NCBI GenBank assembly: GCA_943324725.2
Contig: CALPMR020000217.1
Coordinates: 1 to 5,034 of the forward strand
Origin: Bordetella parapertussis
Lineage (GTDB): Bacteria > Cyanobacteriota > Cyanobacteriia > PCC-6307 > Cyanobiaceae
Length of the DNA stretch: 5,034 nucleotides
Direction: 5' to 3'
Each line of letters starts with the position of its first letter. Position 1 is the stretch's first letter. Positions 1 through 5,034 of the stretch are shown piece by piece. The position numbers and the translations under genes were made by a program. The notes beneath the pieces were generated by a model. It was given only the letters and a program-made list of their open reading frames with translations. It was not told the origin of the DNA and ran no database searches.

Positions 1-24
1 CAACAGACGGGCCCAAGGGGGATG

Positions 25-801
25 TCACTCCATGATTCTCACCTCGATCACCTCGAGTTCGATCACCTCCACCGCCTGCTCACGGCTGGTCGTGGCCCTG
101 GCGGCTGAAGCCGGTGCCCCGCCGGCCAGGGCGGCGGTGGCGAACTCCCCCAGGCGACGGGTCATCCAGTAGTCGATGCCACCGCCGAGAACGCCGCCAA
201 GCAAAGGAATCGAGCTCTCCAGGCGCAGCAGTCCGCGCTCGCCGACGCGACCGACCAACCGGAAACCGACCGCCCGGTTGATGGCCTGCAGGGTGGTCGC
301 CGGCAGGCGACGCAACTGGGCCTGGGCGAAGCGCTGGCTGGCCTTCACCCCCACCTGCTTGAGCACCTCGGCGGCCTCCTCCCCCAGCAGGGTGAGCAGG
401 ATCTGGGTGCGAACCGCCTGATGCTCCAGGTCGTAGCCGTGCAGCTGGGCGATGGCGCCCACCATCCGGATCTGGATCAGCCAGGTGGCGGTGACGGCGG
501 CGGGAAGCTGCAGCGGCAGCAGGGCAAAGCCACCCAGACCGGTCAGAAAACCCGTGCCCGCATTGCAGCGGGCCTGAGCTTCGATCAGCTCCTCGATCGC
601 CCGATTCAGGCCGACCCTGGGCAGCCGCAGTTGATAGTCCGCCGCCAGTTCGGCGGCCGAGCGCAGGCGAAAGGCGGGCTCGCCGCTGAGCGGGTTGACC
701 AGGGGCGCACCGTCGAGGCCCCAGCGCACGATCGCCGCCACCAACGCCAGGCCCCGAGCCTGGAGATCGAGCTCAGGGGCCATGGCCGCAATCAGCACCA
801 C
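25..801 (-). CDS. EcsC family protein
   Basis: The 258-residue protein resembles the EcsC family, named after the third gene of the Bacillus ecs locus; the biochemical role of the family is not established. Seen directly: a long apolar, Gly-rich stretch at residues 83-118 (TGFLTGLGGFALLPLQLP and following), which is the most family-like part, and a second apolar segment at 198-221 (IPLLGGVLGGGIDYW). These may associate with membrane, but there is no signal peptide. The C-terminus is a low-complexity acidic/aliphatic tail (EVIELEVIEV, residues 245-254). Two GTG codons at 801 and 798 and an ATG at 783 can all serve as start; GTG-801 lies 9 bases after the mqo stop, while ATG-783 would lose six residues. 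I cannot decide between them, and no convincing Shine-Dalgarno is visible. The spacing suggests co-transcription with mqo. No terminator is visible in bases 1-24. Confidence 0.8.
   Translation of the reverse strand: MVLIAAMAPELDLQARGLALVAAIVRWGLDGAPLVNPLSGEPAFRLRSAAELAADYQLRLPRVGLNRAIEELIEAQARCNAGTGFLTGLGGFALLPLQLPAAVTATWLIQIRMVGAIAQLHGYDLEHQAVRTQILLTLLGEEAAEVLKQVGVKASQRFAQAQLRRLPATTLQAINRAVGFRLVGRVGERGLLRLESSIPLLGGVLGGGIDYWMTRRLGEFATAALAGGAPASAARATTSREQAVEVIELEVIEVRIME
44..73. repeat. 15-bp tandem duplication in the EcsC-like tail
   Basis: Two adjacent 15-base units (44-58 and 59-73) match at 12 of 15 positions, with the first 11 (TCGATCACCTC) plus one later base identical. Read on the minus strand they encode the pentapeptides EVIEL and EVIEV. 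The period is a multiple of three, so the reading frame is kept. It is probably a small slippage duplication in a poorly constrained C-terminal tail. Confidence 0.6.
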
Positions 802-810
802 CCCACAACG

Positions 811-2292
811 CTAGGCAGCTTCGCTGCGCCGACCAAGCGGGGCATCGGTGCCAGTCGAGCGGCTCTCCGGCGGTAGCGGCCCGTGCAATTCCCGGGCCAG
901 CCGCGGGCGGTCCACCCAGCAACCCAGCTGGGCGGCGATCACGTCGAGATCCCGTTCGGCATTGCCCAGGCAGCAGGTGCCGCCAGGGGAAGGGGTGACG
1001 TTGAAGATCAGTCTGGGGATCGCCGGGATGCTCACCTCGCCGAGCATCAGGCGGCGGTTGCGCTTGTCGATCAGCTGGGGCCGCACGCCGCCGTAGCCCT
1101 TGGCGAGGCGCAGATCCTCGAGCTGCATGCTGGGCACGATCTTGCGAGCATCGGCCAGGAACAGGCGGCGACCCAGCCAGGGCAACTCGAACAGCAGGTT
1201 GCGCAGGATGTAGCCGCGGATGTCGGCCACCCCGAACAACTGCCAGAACACGGCCAGCACCGCCCAATCGAGCCGCAGCACCCGCAGGAACTGCCAGAAC
1301 GAAGCCGGCCGGTAGCGCTCCAGCAACGGCAACAGCAAGGCCGTGGGGCCGAAGCGGGTCTTGCCGGGGGCGCGCACGTCCGGATCGCCATGGATGGCGG
1401 CGAAGGGCAGCTTGTCGTTCTGCACGGTATAGACCTTGCCGCGCAGCAGATCGGGGGTGAAGTAGAAACTACCCGCCACCGGCAGACAGGAGTACTCCAG
1501 ACCGAAGCCCAGCTGCTGGGCCATCAGCAGGCTGTGGGCGCCGGCATTGACCACCACATGGCGGGCCCTCAAGGTGGCGGGCCCCTCCGGCCCCCGCAGC
1601 TCCACCCGGATGAACTCCGCTTCCGGCACCAGGCGCTCGACCGTGGTGCCCAGCTGCAGATCCAGCTGGCGGCCGCTGCCGGCCATCGCCAGTTGAGCCT
1701 GCTGCACGAACGATCCGGCCAGGGCCTCGTAATCCACCGCCGTGGGGGAGTTGCGGATGCCGATCGCCACGATCTCCTCGGGACGCAAGACGCCGTCCAC
1801 CAGGGCCACGGCGGGTTCCCACTCGGCGACCTGCTGCTTCTCCAGCAGCTCCATCGCCGGGAAATGGGGCGAGAAGCTGGCAAAGCGCTGGCGCAGGAAG
1901 GCAGATTCCCGCTCCCCCACCGCCAGCACCAGCTTGGGCGTGCGGAAGACACAGCGGCCGGCCTGTTCGGGCGGCAGCAGCTCGGCATAGCGGCCGATCA
2001 TCTCGGCGGTGCGCTGCACCGAGCGGGCTTTCTCCAGGCTGTAGTTGGTCTCGATGTCACCGCAGTGGATCGTCTGACTGTTGCTGGTGGCGCGGGAATT
2101 GACCTGGGCCAGCTGGTCGTAACGCTCCACCAGGGTGAGGTGAGCGAGGTCCGTGTAGCGGGCCAGCTCGAACAGCAGGGCGGTGCCGCAGACCCCGCCA
2201 CCGATGATCAGCACGTCGGTGTCGGCGCAGGGGCTGTCGGCGGGGGCGATGGCGGCGGACTCGGACACCGGCGGCGGCAATGGAGTGCCCAT
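811..2292 (-). CDS. mqo: malate:quinone oxidoreductase, short Helicobacter-type
   Basis: FAD enzyme that oxidises malate to oxaloacetate and passes electrons to membrane quinone, bypassing NAD-dependent malate dehydrogenase; it acts as a peripheral membrane protein. The 493-residue product shows, in order: an FAD-binding Rossmann motif DVLIIGGGVCG (26-36) with the acidic end of strand 2 at E56; NSQTIHCGDIETNYSLEKA (71-89); VVVNAGAHS (246-254); the block PVAGSFYFTPDLLRGKVYTV (271-290); RFGPTALLLP (313-322); GGVRPQLID (401-409); and TPSPGG (433-438) near the flavin end. From memory these blocks match the roughly 450-residue Helicobacter/Campylobacter Mqo much better than the longer E. coli enzyme. 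The first 25 residues (Pro/Ala/Ser-rich) and the last 25 or so appear to be extra. The start ATG-2292 has no clear Shine-Dalgarno (preceded by GATCCTTCAGC), so a slightly later start is possible. It is first gene of a pair with the EcsC-like gene and divergent from the tRNA. Confidence 0.9.
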   Translation of the reverse strand: MGTPLPPPVSESAAIAPADSPCADTDVLIIGGGVCGTALLFELARYTDLAHLTLVERYDQLAQVNSRATSNSQTIHCGDIETNYSLEKARSVQRTAEMIGRYAELLPPEQAGRCVFRTPKLVLAVGERESAFLRQRFASFSPHFPAMELLEKQQVAEWEPAVALVDGVLRPEEIVAIGIRNSPTAVDYEALAGSFVQQAQLAMAGSGRQLDLQLGTTVERLVPEAEFIRVELRGPEGPATLRARHVVVNAGAHSLLMAQQLGFGLEYSCLPVAGSFYFTPDLLRGKVYTVQNDKLPFAAIHGDPDVRAPGKTRFGPTALLLPLLERYRPASFWQFLRVLRLDWAVLAVFWQLFGVADIRGYILRNLLFELPWLGRRLFLADARKIVPSMQLEDLRLAKGYGGVRPQLIDKRNRRLMLGEVSIPAIPRLIFNVTPSPGGTCCLGNAERDLDVIAAQLGCWVDRPRLARELHGPLPPESRSTGTDAPLGRRSEAA

Positions 2293-2372
2293 GCTGAAGG
2301 ATCAGCGCCCCCGGGTGGGGTCCGCCAGGGACCGGAGGCGCTCCAACCGTGACCTATGCTGCCGGGAGAGCC

Positions 2373-2394
2373 GCAGGCTGGATCCTGCAGGCTG
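2373..2394. repeat. direct repeat GCAGGCTG in the mqo-tRNA gap
   Basis: GCAGGCTG occurs at 2373-2380 and again at 2387-2394, a 14-base period, just before the tRNA gene. Within it, GCAGG (2373-2377) and CCTGC (2384-2388) can also pair as a 5-bp hairpin with a 6-base loop. The 107-base gap 2293-2399 must hold the promoters of both mqo and the tRNA. The only promoter-like element I see on the plus strand is TATGCT at 2355-2360, without a good -35 box, so I do not call one. Confidence 0.4.
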
Positions 2395-2399
2395 AACAG

Positions 2400-2471
<72 letters not shown>

Positions 2472-2482
2472 TCTAGATTTTT
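2472..2482 (+). terminator. possible T-run end of the tRNA transcript
   Basis: Directly after the tRNA come TCTAGA (2472-2477) and five T residues (2478-2482). A U-run just after a structured RNA could release polymerase, but there is no GC-rich hairpin of its own here. The call is weak. Confidence 0.25.
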
Positions 2483-2494
2483 CGGCAATTCTCA

Positions 2495-2527
2495 GCGGTT
2501 TCGTGGTCCCCTGTGATCACAAACCGC
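2495..2527 (+). other. 13-pair hairpin directly upstream of the integrase start
   Basis: GCGGTTT (2495-2501) pairs perfectly with AAACCGC (2521-2527). After a single bulged C (2502), GTGGTC (2503-2508) pairs with GATCAC (2515-2520), with one G·T wobble, closing a six-base loop CCCTGT. The right arm also contains the 10-base palindrome TGTGATCACA (2512-2521). The structure ends one base before the integrase ATG (2529) and covers the place where a Shine-Dalgarno would be. It is not followed by a T-run on either strand, so it does not look like a simple terminator. It could control translation of the integrase or be a protein-binding site near the attachment site. Confidence 0.6.
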
Positions 2528-2528
2528 G

Positions 2529-2894
2529 ATGGCTTCCATCCGCCAGATCATGGGGCGTTGGCAGGTTCAGATCCGCCGCGCCGGCGTCCGCCGCAGCCGC
2601 ACCTTCAGCAGTCGCGCTGAGGCTGAGGCTTGGGCCCACAGCATCGAGGCGCCGCTGCGCTTTGCAGTCAGGGGCCCGGCGCCAGCCGTCCTTGCCGAGG
2701 CCCCGACCACCTTCGGGGCTGTGGTGCGCCGATACCAGGAGCAGGAGCGCCCCAAGCACCGTTCCGGCCCCAACGAGCACCCCATGCTCAACCCCATCCA
2801 ACGGCATTGGATTGCGACGGTGCCGTGCGAGCAGCTCAGCAGCGTTCACCTGGCGGCCATGATCGCCGCACCTTTGTTGGAATGCCCCACTTGA
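2529..2894 (+). pseudogene. tyrosine-type site-specific integrase, N-terminal remnant
   Basis: 121 residues. Residues 1-40 (MASIRQIMGRWQVQIRRAGV, then SRTFSSRAEAEAWAHSIEA) have the typical look of the arm-type DNA-binding domain of tRNA-targeting phage/island integrases. Residues from about 61 (TFGAVVRRYQEQERPKHRSG) to 113 (RHWIATVPCEQLSSVHLAAMI) resemble the helical core-binding domain. The frame then ends at TGA after LLECPT. The catalytic domain with its Arg...His-X-X-Arg...Tyr residues is absent, and I could not find it continuing in the other frames up to 2960. A full-length relative would have several hundred residues. ATG-2529 is the first in-frame start after a TGA at 2514, and it lacks a visible Shine-Dalgarno. 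The product may still bind DNA but cannot recombine. Confidence 0.75.
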
Positions 2895-2958
2895 TGGTGG
2901 CCCTGTTCAAGCCATCATCGGAGTTGGCCGCAGCCACATCGGAGGGCATCACCACCAA

Positions 2959-3516
2959 TTAGATCTGTGGAGACCGAAACCTTGCCGTCGCCCTCGGCAT
3001 CAACCTTGACTGCAACAGCGCACAGGCCTCAATCGAGGCCACCAGGATCGTCACCAGCAGGATGAAGGCCTGCTCATGGGAGGAGAGTCCAGGCTGCTGT
3101 TCCAGCAGCGGAGCGAGGGCCGCCCACAGAGGAGAAGACTCAGCCTCGGGATAGATCCGCTGAAGTCGCTTCTGCAGACGCGGGTCCGCCAGGGATGGCT
3201 CGCCGGCATTGTGAGCGAAGTCGTTTCGCACGGTGCGGATGGCGTTCAGTGCAGCTTCGATAGAGCTATCGATCAGGCCGAGCCGTGCCGCGAGGCTGAT
3301 CTTGGCGCCGTAGCTGCCGAGGGAACGATCGGGAGTGAACAGCTTGTCGTCAGGCTCTGCGCTGGGGGCCATCACGGCCTTGAGCAGATGCTCCAGGGCC
3401 AGGTCCAGCCGGGCGGCACCCACCAACACCAGGCCGCGCCCACGCTCCGTCATCATCTGAACGGCCACGTTGCGGGCCTGTTGGGCGGCTGCCAGGGTGA
3501 GCGGATCCGGGCTCAT
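2959..3516 (-). CDS. MltR-like helical protein with HEPN-like RNDFAH motif, coupled to hsdR
   Basis: 185 residues, no signal peptide. Residues 24-47 (ERGRGLVLVGAARLDLALEH), 59-83 (LFTPDRSLGSYGAKISLAAR) and 93-102 (IRTVRNDFAH) match the pattern of the MltR family, named after the repressor of the E. coli mannitol operon; most members are of unknown function. R97-N-D-F-A-H102 fits the R-X4-6-H signature of HEPN ribonucleases, but the resemblance is my inference. A strongly apolar helix at 150-169 (AFILLVTILVASIEACALLQ) is probably a buried helix rather than a membrane anchor. The start ATG (3516-3514) overlaps the TGA of the ancestral hsdR frame (3515-3513) as ATGA, implying translational coupling; AGGG about 10 bases upstream is a weak Shine-Dalgarno. 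No mannitol genes are near, so an accessory defence role is more plausible than sugar regulation. The 64 bases 2895-2958 beyond its stop hold no gene or convincing terminator. Confidence 0.75.
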   Translation of the reverse strand: MSPDPLTLAAAQQARNVAVQMMTERGRGLVLVGAARLDLALEHLLKAVMAPSAEPDDKLFTPDRSLGSYGAKISLAARLGLIDSSIEAALNAIRTVRNDFAHNAGEPSLADPRLQKRLQRIYPEAESSPLWAALAPLLEQQPGLSSHEQAFILLVTILVASIEACALLQSRLMPRATARFRSPQI

Positions 3517-3764
3517 CCGTGTTGGCCCTGATCACGCAGGTCTTCGTAGAGGTTGGTCTGGTTGAGCAGGAGATCTTTGATGCTTTCCTGAACCTCGGCA
3601 GAGTTCAGGGTTTGGGTACTCATGATCTTGTGGGCATCGAAGGAGCCCATCACGGCCTCCAGGAACTCTCGACCGAAATCCGGTGAGTTGGCGAACTGCT
3701 CCTTGCTGTTGGCTGCCGCCTGCTGACGCAGGGTGGACGACTCCATGAGCTTGCCACGAATACA
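3513..3764 (-). pseudogene. hsdR: C-terminal tail of type I restriction subunit R, out of frame with the main part
   Basis: This frame is one register away from the main hsdR reading frame. It begins as real HsdR sequence near IRGKLMESSTLRQQAAANSK and continues through KEQFANSPDFGREFLEA, AHKIMSTQTLNSAEVQES and LLLNQTNLYEDLRDQG to a TGA at 3515-3513. These are the usual last residues of long HsdR proteins (the segment GKLxES...KEQFANSPD...MSTQxLNS...LYExLR). The frame is open with no further lesion and its stop forms the ATGA overlap with the MltR-like gene, which shows it is the ancestral 3' end of hsdR. Upstream of about 3765 this frame is non-coding shadow. Confidence 0.8.
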
Positions 3765-5034
3765 GGGCCCGTTTCTCCAGGCCGGTGTTGGCGTAATCGA
3801 AAATCTGGGAGAGAAAGGTGTAGAAGCGCACGTAGGTGCCCATGTCACTGCGGAACAGCGACAGGGCCTCGAGTTCCTCCTTGGCCCGTTTCAAGCTGTC
3901 CGCGTCGTTGATCTCCTCGGCCTGTCGATAGGCGAGCCTGGCCTGCTTATGCAGGGTCATCAGGCGCTGGGCCACGGGCTCCAGGGCCCCGATCAACTGA
4001 CTCTGTTTCGCTTTGCCGGTATGAATGTGGGCGAGCAACACCTTCACCACCCGCTCGATCTCGAACTCGTCGTAGTGGCCCTGGGCGTCGAGCTTGGTTT
4101 TGAGGTCGAGGATGAGATTCGGATCGGTGACTTCGGCCAGCTCGGCGGTGGCGTAGTAGGTCTTGAAGGCCGCCAGGATGTCGTGCGGTTCGTTAGCGAA
4201 ATCGACCACATAGGTGGTGTCCTTGCCGGGGTGGCAGCGATTCAGGCGCGAGAGGGTCTGCACGGCCTGGATGCCAGCCAGGCGGCGGTCCACATACATG
4301 CCGCAGAGCAACGGCTGATCAAAGCCGGTCTGAAACTTGTTGGCCACCAGCAGGATCTGGTAGTCGGCGCCATTGAAGGCCTCGCGGATGTCGCTCCTGA
4401 GGCCGGGGTTGAGGTTTTGGCTGCGTTCGGTGAAGCCATCGGGGCCGCTCTCCTCATCGTTCACCTCGCCGCTGAAGGCCACCAGGGTGCCGAGTGGGTA
4501 GCCCTTCTCTTTGATGTAGTTGTCGATGGCGAGCTTCCAGCGCACGGCCTCCTTGCGGGAGCCCACCACCACCATCGCCTTGGCCTTGCCGTCCAGCAGC
4601 GGCCAGACGAACTGGCGGAAGTGCTCCACCACGATCTGCACCTTCTGGGCGATGTTGTGGGGATGGAGCTTCACCCAGCCCATCAACTTCTTGAGGGCGG
4701 CGCTGCGCTCCACCTCCTCACTGGAGAAGCTCTGGCCGTCCTGGGCGAGCTGGAAGGCGAGCTGGTAGGAGGTGTAGTTCTGGAGCACATCGAGGATGAA
4801 CTTCTCCTCGATCGCCTGCCGCATCGAATACACATGGAAAGGCGCCGGCAGGTTGCCCGGCCCAGCTGGTTCAGCAGGGTTTGGACGCCTCCCGAAGAGC
4901 TCCAGCGTCTTGGCCTTGGGGGTGGCGGTGAAGGCCACGTAGGTGATGCCAGCCTCCCGGGTACGGGCGCTCATCTGGGCTGCCAGCAGGGTCTCGATGT
5001 CCAGTTCGCCGCCATCGGCCAGATCGGCAGCTTC
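3532..5034 (-). CDS. hsdR: type I restriction enzyme subunit R (HsdR), C-terminal portion, frame-disrupted, 5' end outside window
   Basis: HsdR is the ATP-driven translocase and nuclease subunit of type I restriction complexes. The frame is open to the window edge: 20 codons (EAADLADGGELDIETLLAAQ) precede the first ATG at 4974, so that ATG is not the true start. Numbered from it: AFTATPK (14-20) is helicase motif III; VVVGSRKEAV (135-144) is the start of the second RecA domain; ILLVANKFQTGFDQP (207-221) is motif V; QTLSRLNRCHPGKDTTYVVD (239-258) is motif VI with its arginines; RSDMGTYVRFYTFLSQIFDY (375-394) opens the C-terminal helical region. After Y405 (3762-3760) homology stops abruptly and about 75 unrelated residues follow to a stop at 3532. 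The expected continuation reappears in another frame with about 90 residues missing. The nuclease domain and Walker motifs are upstream, outside the window. It probably does not make a working enzyme. Confidence 0.88.
   Translation of the reverse strand, partial: EAADLADGGELDIETLLAAQMSARTREAGITYVAFTATPKAKTLELFGRRPNPAEPAGPGNLPAPFHVYSMRQAIEEKFILDVLQNYTSYQLAFQLAQDGQSFSSEEVERSAALKKLMGWVKLHPHNIAQKVQIVVEHFRQFVWPLLDGKAKAMVVVGSRKEAVRWKLAIDNYIKEKGYPLGTLVAFSGEVNDEESGPDGFTERSQNLNPGLRSDIREAFNGADYQILLVANKFQTGFDQPLLCGMYVDRRLAGIQAVQTLSRLNRCHPGKDTTYVVDFANEPHDILAAFKTYYATAELAEVTDPNLILDLKTKLDAQGHYDEFEIERVVKVLLAHIHTGKAKQSQLIGALEPVAQRLMTLHKQARLAYRQAEEINDADSLKRAKEELEALSLFRSDMGTYVRFYTFLSQIFDYANTGLEKRALYSWQAHGVVHPASAGGSQQQGAVRQLTGFRSRVPGGRDGLLRCPQDHEYPNPELCRGSGKHQRSPAQPDQPLRRPA
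3757..3765 (-). other. deletion/frameshift junction inside hsdR
   Basis: On the minus strand, codons for ...GLEKRALY run straight into bases that, one register over, read IRGKLMESS. In relatives, as I recall them, these two motifs are separated by roughly 80-95 residues that contain a LLPLLEFGRERE-like and a later YVN-like motif. The join is therefore best explained by one deletion whose length is not a multiple of three. No slippery heptamer is visible at the join. Confidence 0.7.

Larger units (their letters stand above)
2472..5034. mobile_element. remnant of a tRNA-Val-integrated genomic island (right end outside window)
   Basis: The pieces that suggest an island are a tRNA gene at the border, a truncated tyrosine integrase reading away from it, and restriction-system genes as cargo, two of them damaged. 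The left limit is taken as the base after the tRNA; the right limit is unknown. The element appears immobile on its own because the integrase lacks its catalytic domain. The alternative is that the integrase fragment is an old leftover and the restriction genes arrived separately. Confidence 0.45.

Noticed and set aside
883..2352. A 489-codon open frame on the plus strand opposite mqo.
   Set aside because: It is His/Gln/Ala/Gly-rich with no recognisable motif, lies antisense to a clearly conserved enzyme, and is the type of mirror frame that GC-rich genes produce.
2512..2521. TGTGATCACA as a CRP/NtcA-type operator.
   Set aside because: The half-sites TGTGA and TCACA abut with no 6-base spacer, so it does not fit a CRP site, and NtcA sites use GTA/TAC half-sites. 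It is better explained as part of the hairpin.
2495..2527. The hairpin as a rho-independent terminator for the tRNA or for minus-strand genes.
   Set aside because: Neither side has the required T-run directly after the stem; the only T-run (2478-2482) precedes it on the plus strand.
2503..2862. Overlapping plus- and minus-strand frames (also 2517-2849 and 2630-2962) around the integrase remnant.
   Set aside because: Their compositions are Arg/Pro/Ser/Ala-biased with no motif, while the 2529 frame shows integrase features.
2891..2959. Inverted TGGTGG/CCACCA pair after the MltR-like gene as a terminator.
   Set aside because: The arms are short and separated by about 50 bases with no T-run; it is likely chance.
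3076..3531. A 151-codon plus-strand open frame opposite the MltR-like gene.
   Set aside because: It has no domain-like pattern, and the minus strand carries conserved family motifs plus the ATGA overlap with hsdR.
3740..3780. Programmed ribosomal frameshift joining the two hsdR frames.
   Set aside because: There is no slippery heptamer, and about 90 family residues are missing at the join, which a frameshift cannot explain.

Overview
This is a GC-rich bacterial window. It most resembles a picocyanobacterium of the Synechococcus/Cyanobium group, judged from the cyanobacterial look of the tRNA-Val and protein styles; this is inference, since no photosynthesis gene lies in the window. It falls into two halves that meet at a tRNA gene.

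Left half (about 1-2471), apparently chromosomal backbone: a minus-strand pair in which mqo (a short, Helicobacter-type malate:quinone oxidoreductase) is followed after 9 bases by an EcsC-family gene. A roughly 107-base intergenic gap then separates mqo from a divergent tRNA-Val with anticodon CAC. mqo would feed electrons from malate into the membrane quinone pool. The role of the EcsC-like protein is unknown, but the tight spacing suggests co-transcription.

Right half (about 2472-5034), apparently a decaying genomic island inserted at the 3' end of the tRNA: a strong 13-pair hairpin sits directly in front of a truncated tyrosine-integrase gene that has lost its whole catalytic domain. Facing it on the minus strand is a restriction-type operon. 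This contains the C-terminal part of a type I restriction subunit (HsdR, running off the right edge) and a small MltR-like all-helical protein carrying an RNDFAH motif. The MltR-like start codon overlaps the ancestral hsdR stop codon (ATGA). hsdR is broken: near 3757-3765 an out-of-frame internal deletion removed roughly 90 residues expected in the family, yet the ancestral frame beyond it is still open and ends exactly at the ATGA overlap, so the lesion looks recent.

The picture is of an integrative element that can no longer excise by itself and whose restriction arm is disabled or truncated, while the coupled MltR-like gene remains intact. The most interesting items are that MltR/HEPN-like partner, the hairpin over the integrase start, and the hsdR lesion. 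Walker motifs, nuclease domain, hsdM/hsdS and the far end of the island are all outside the window.
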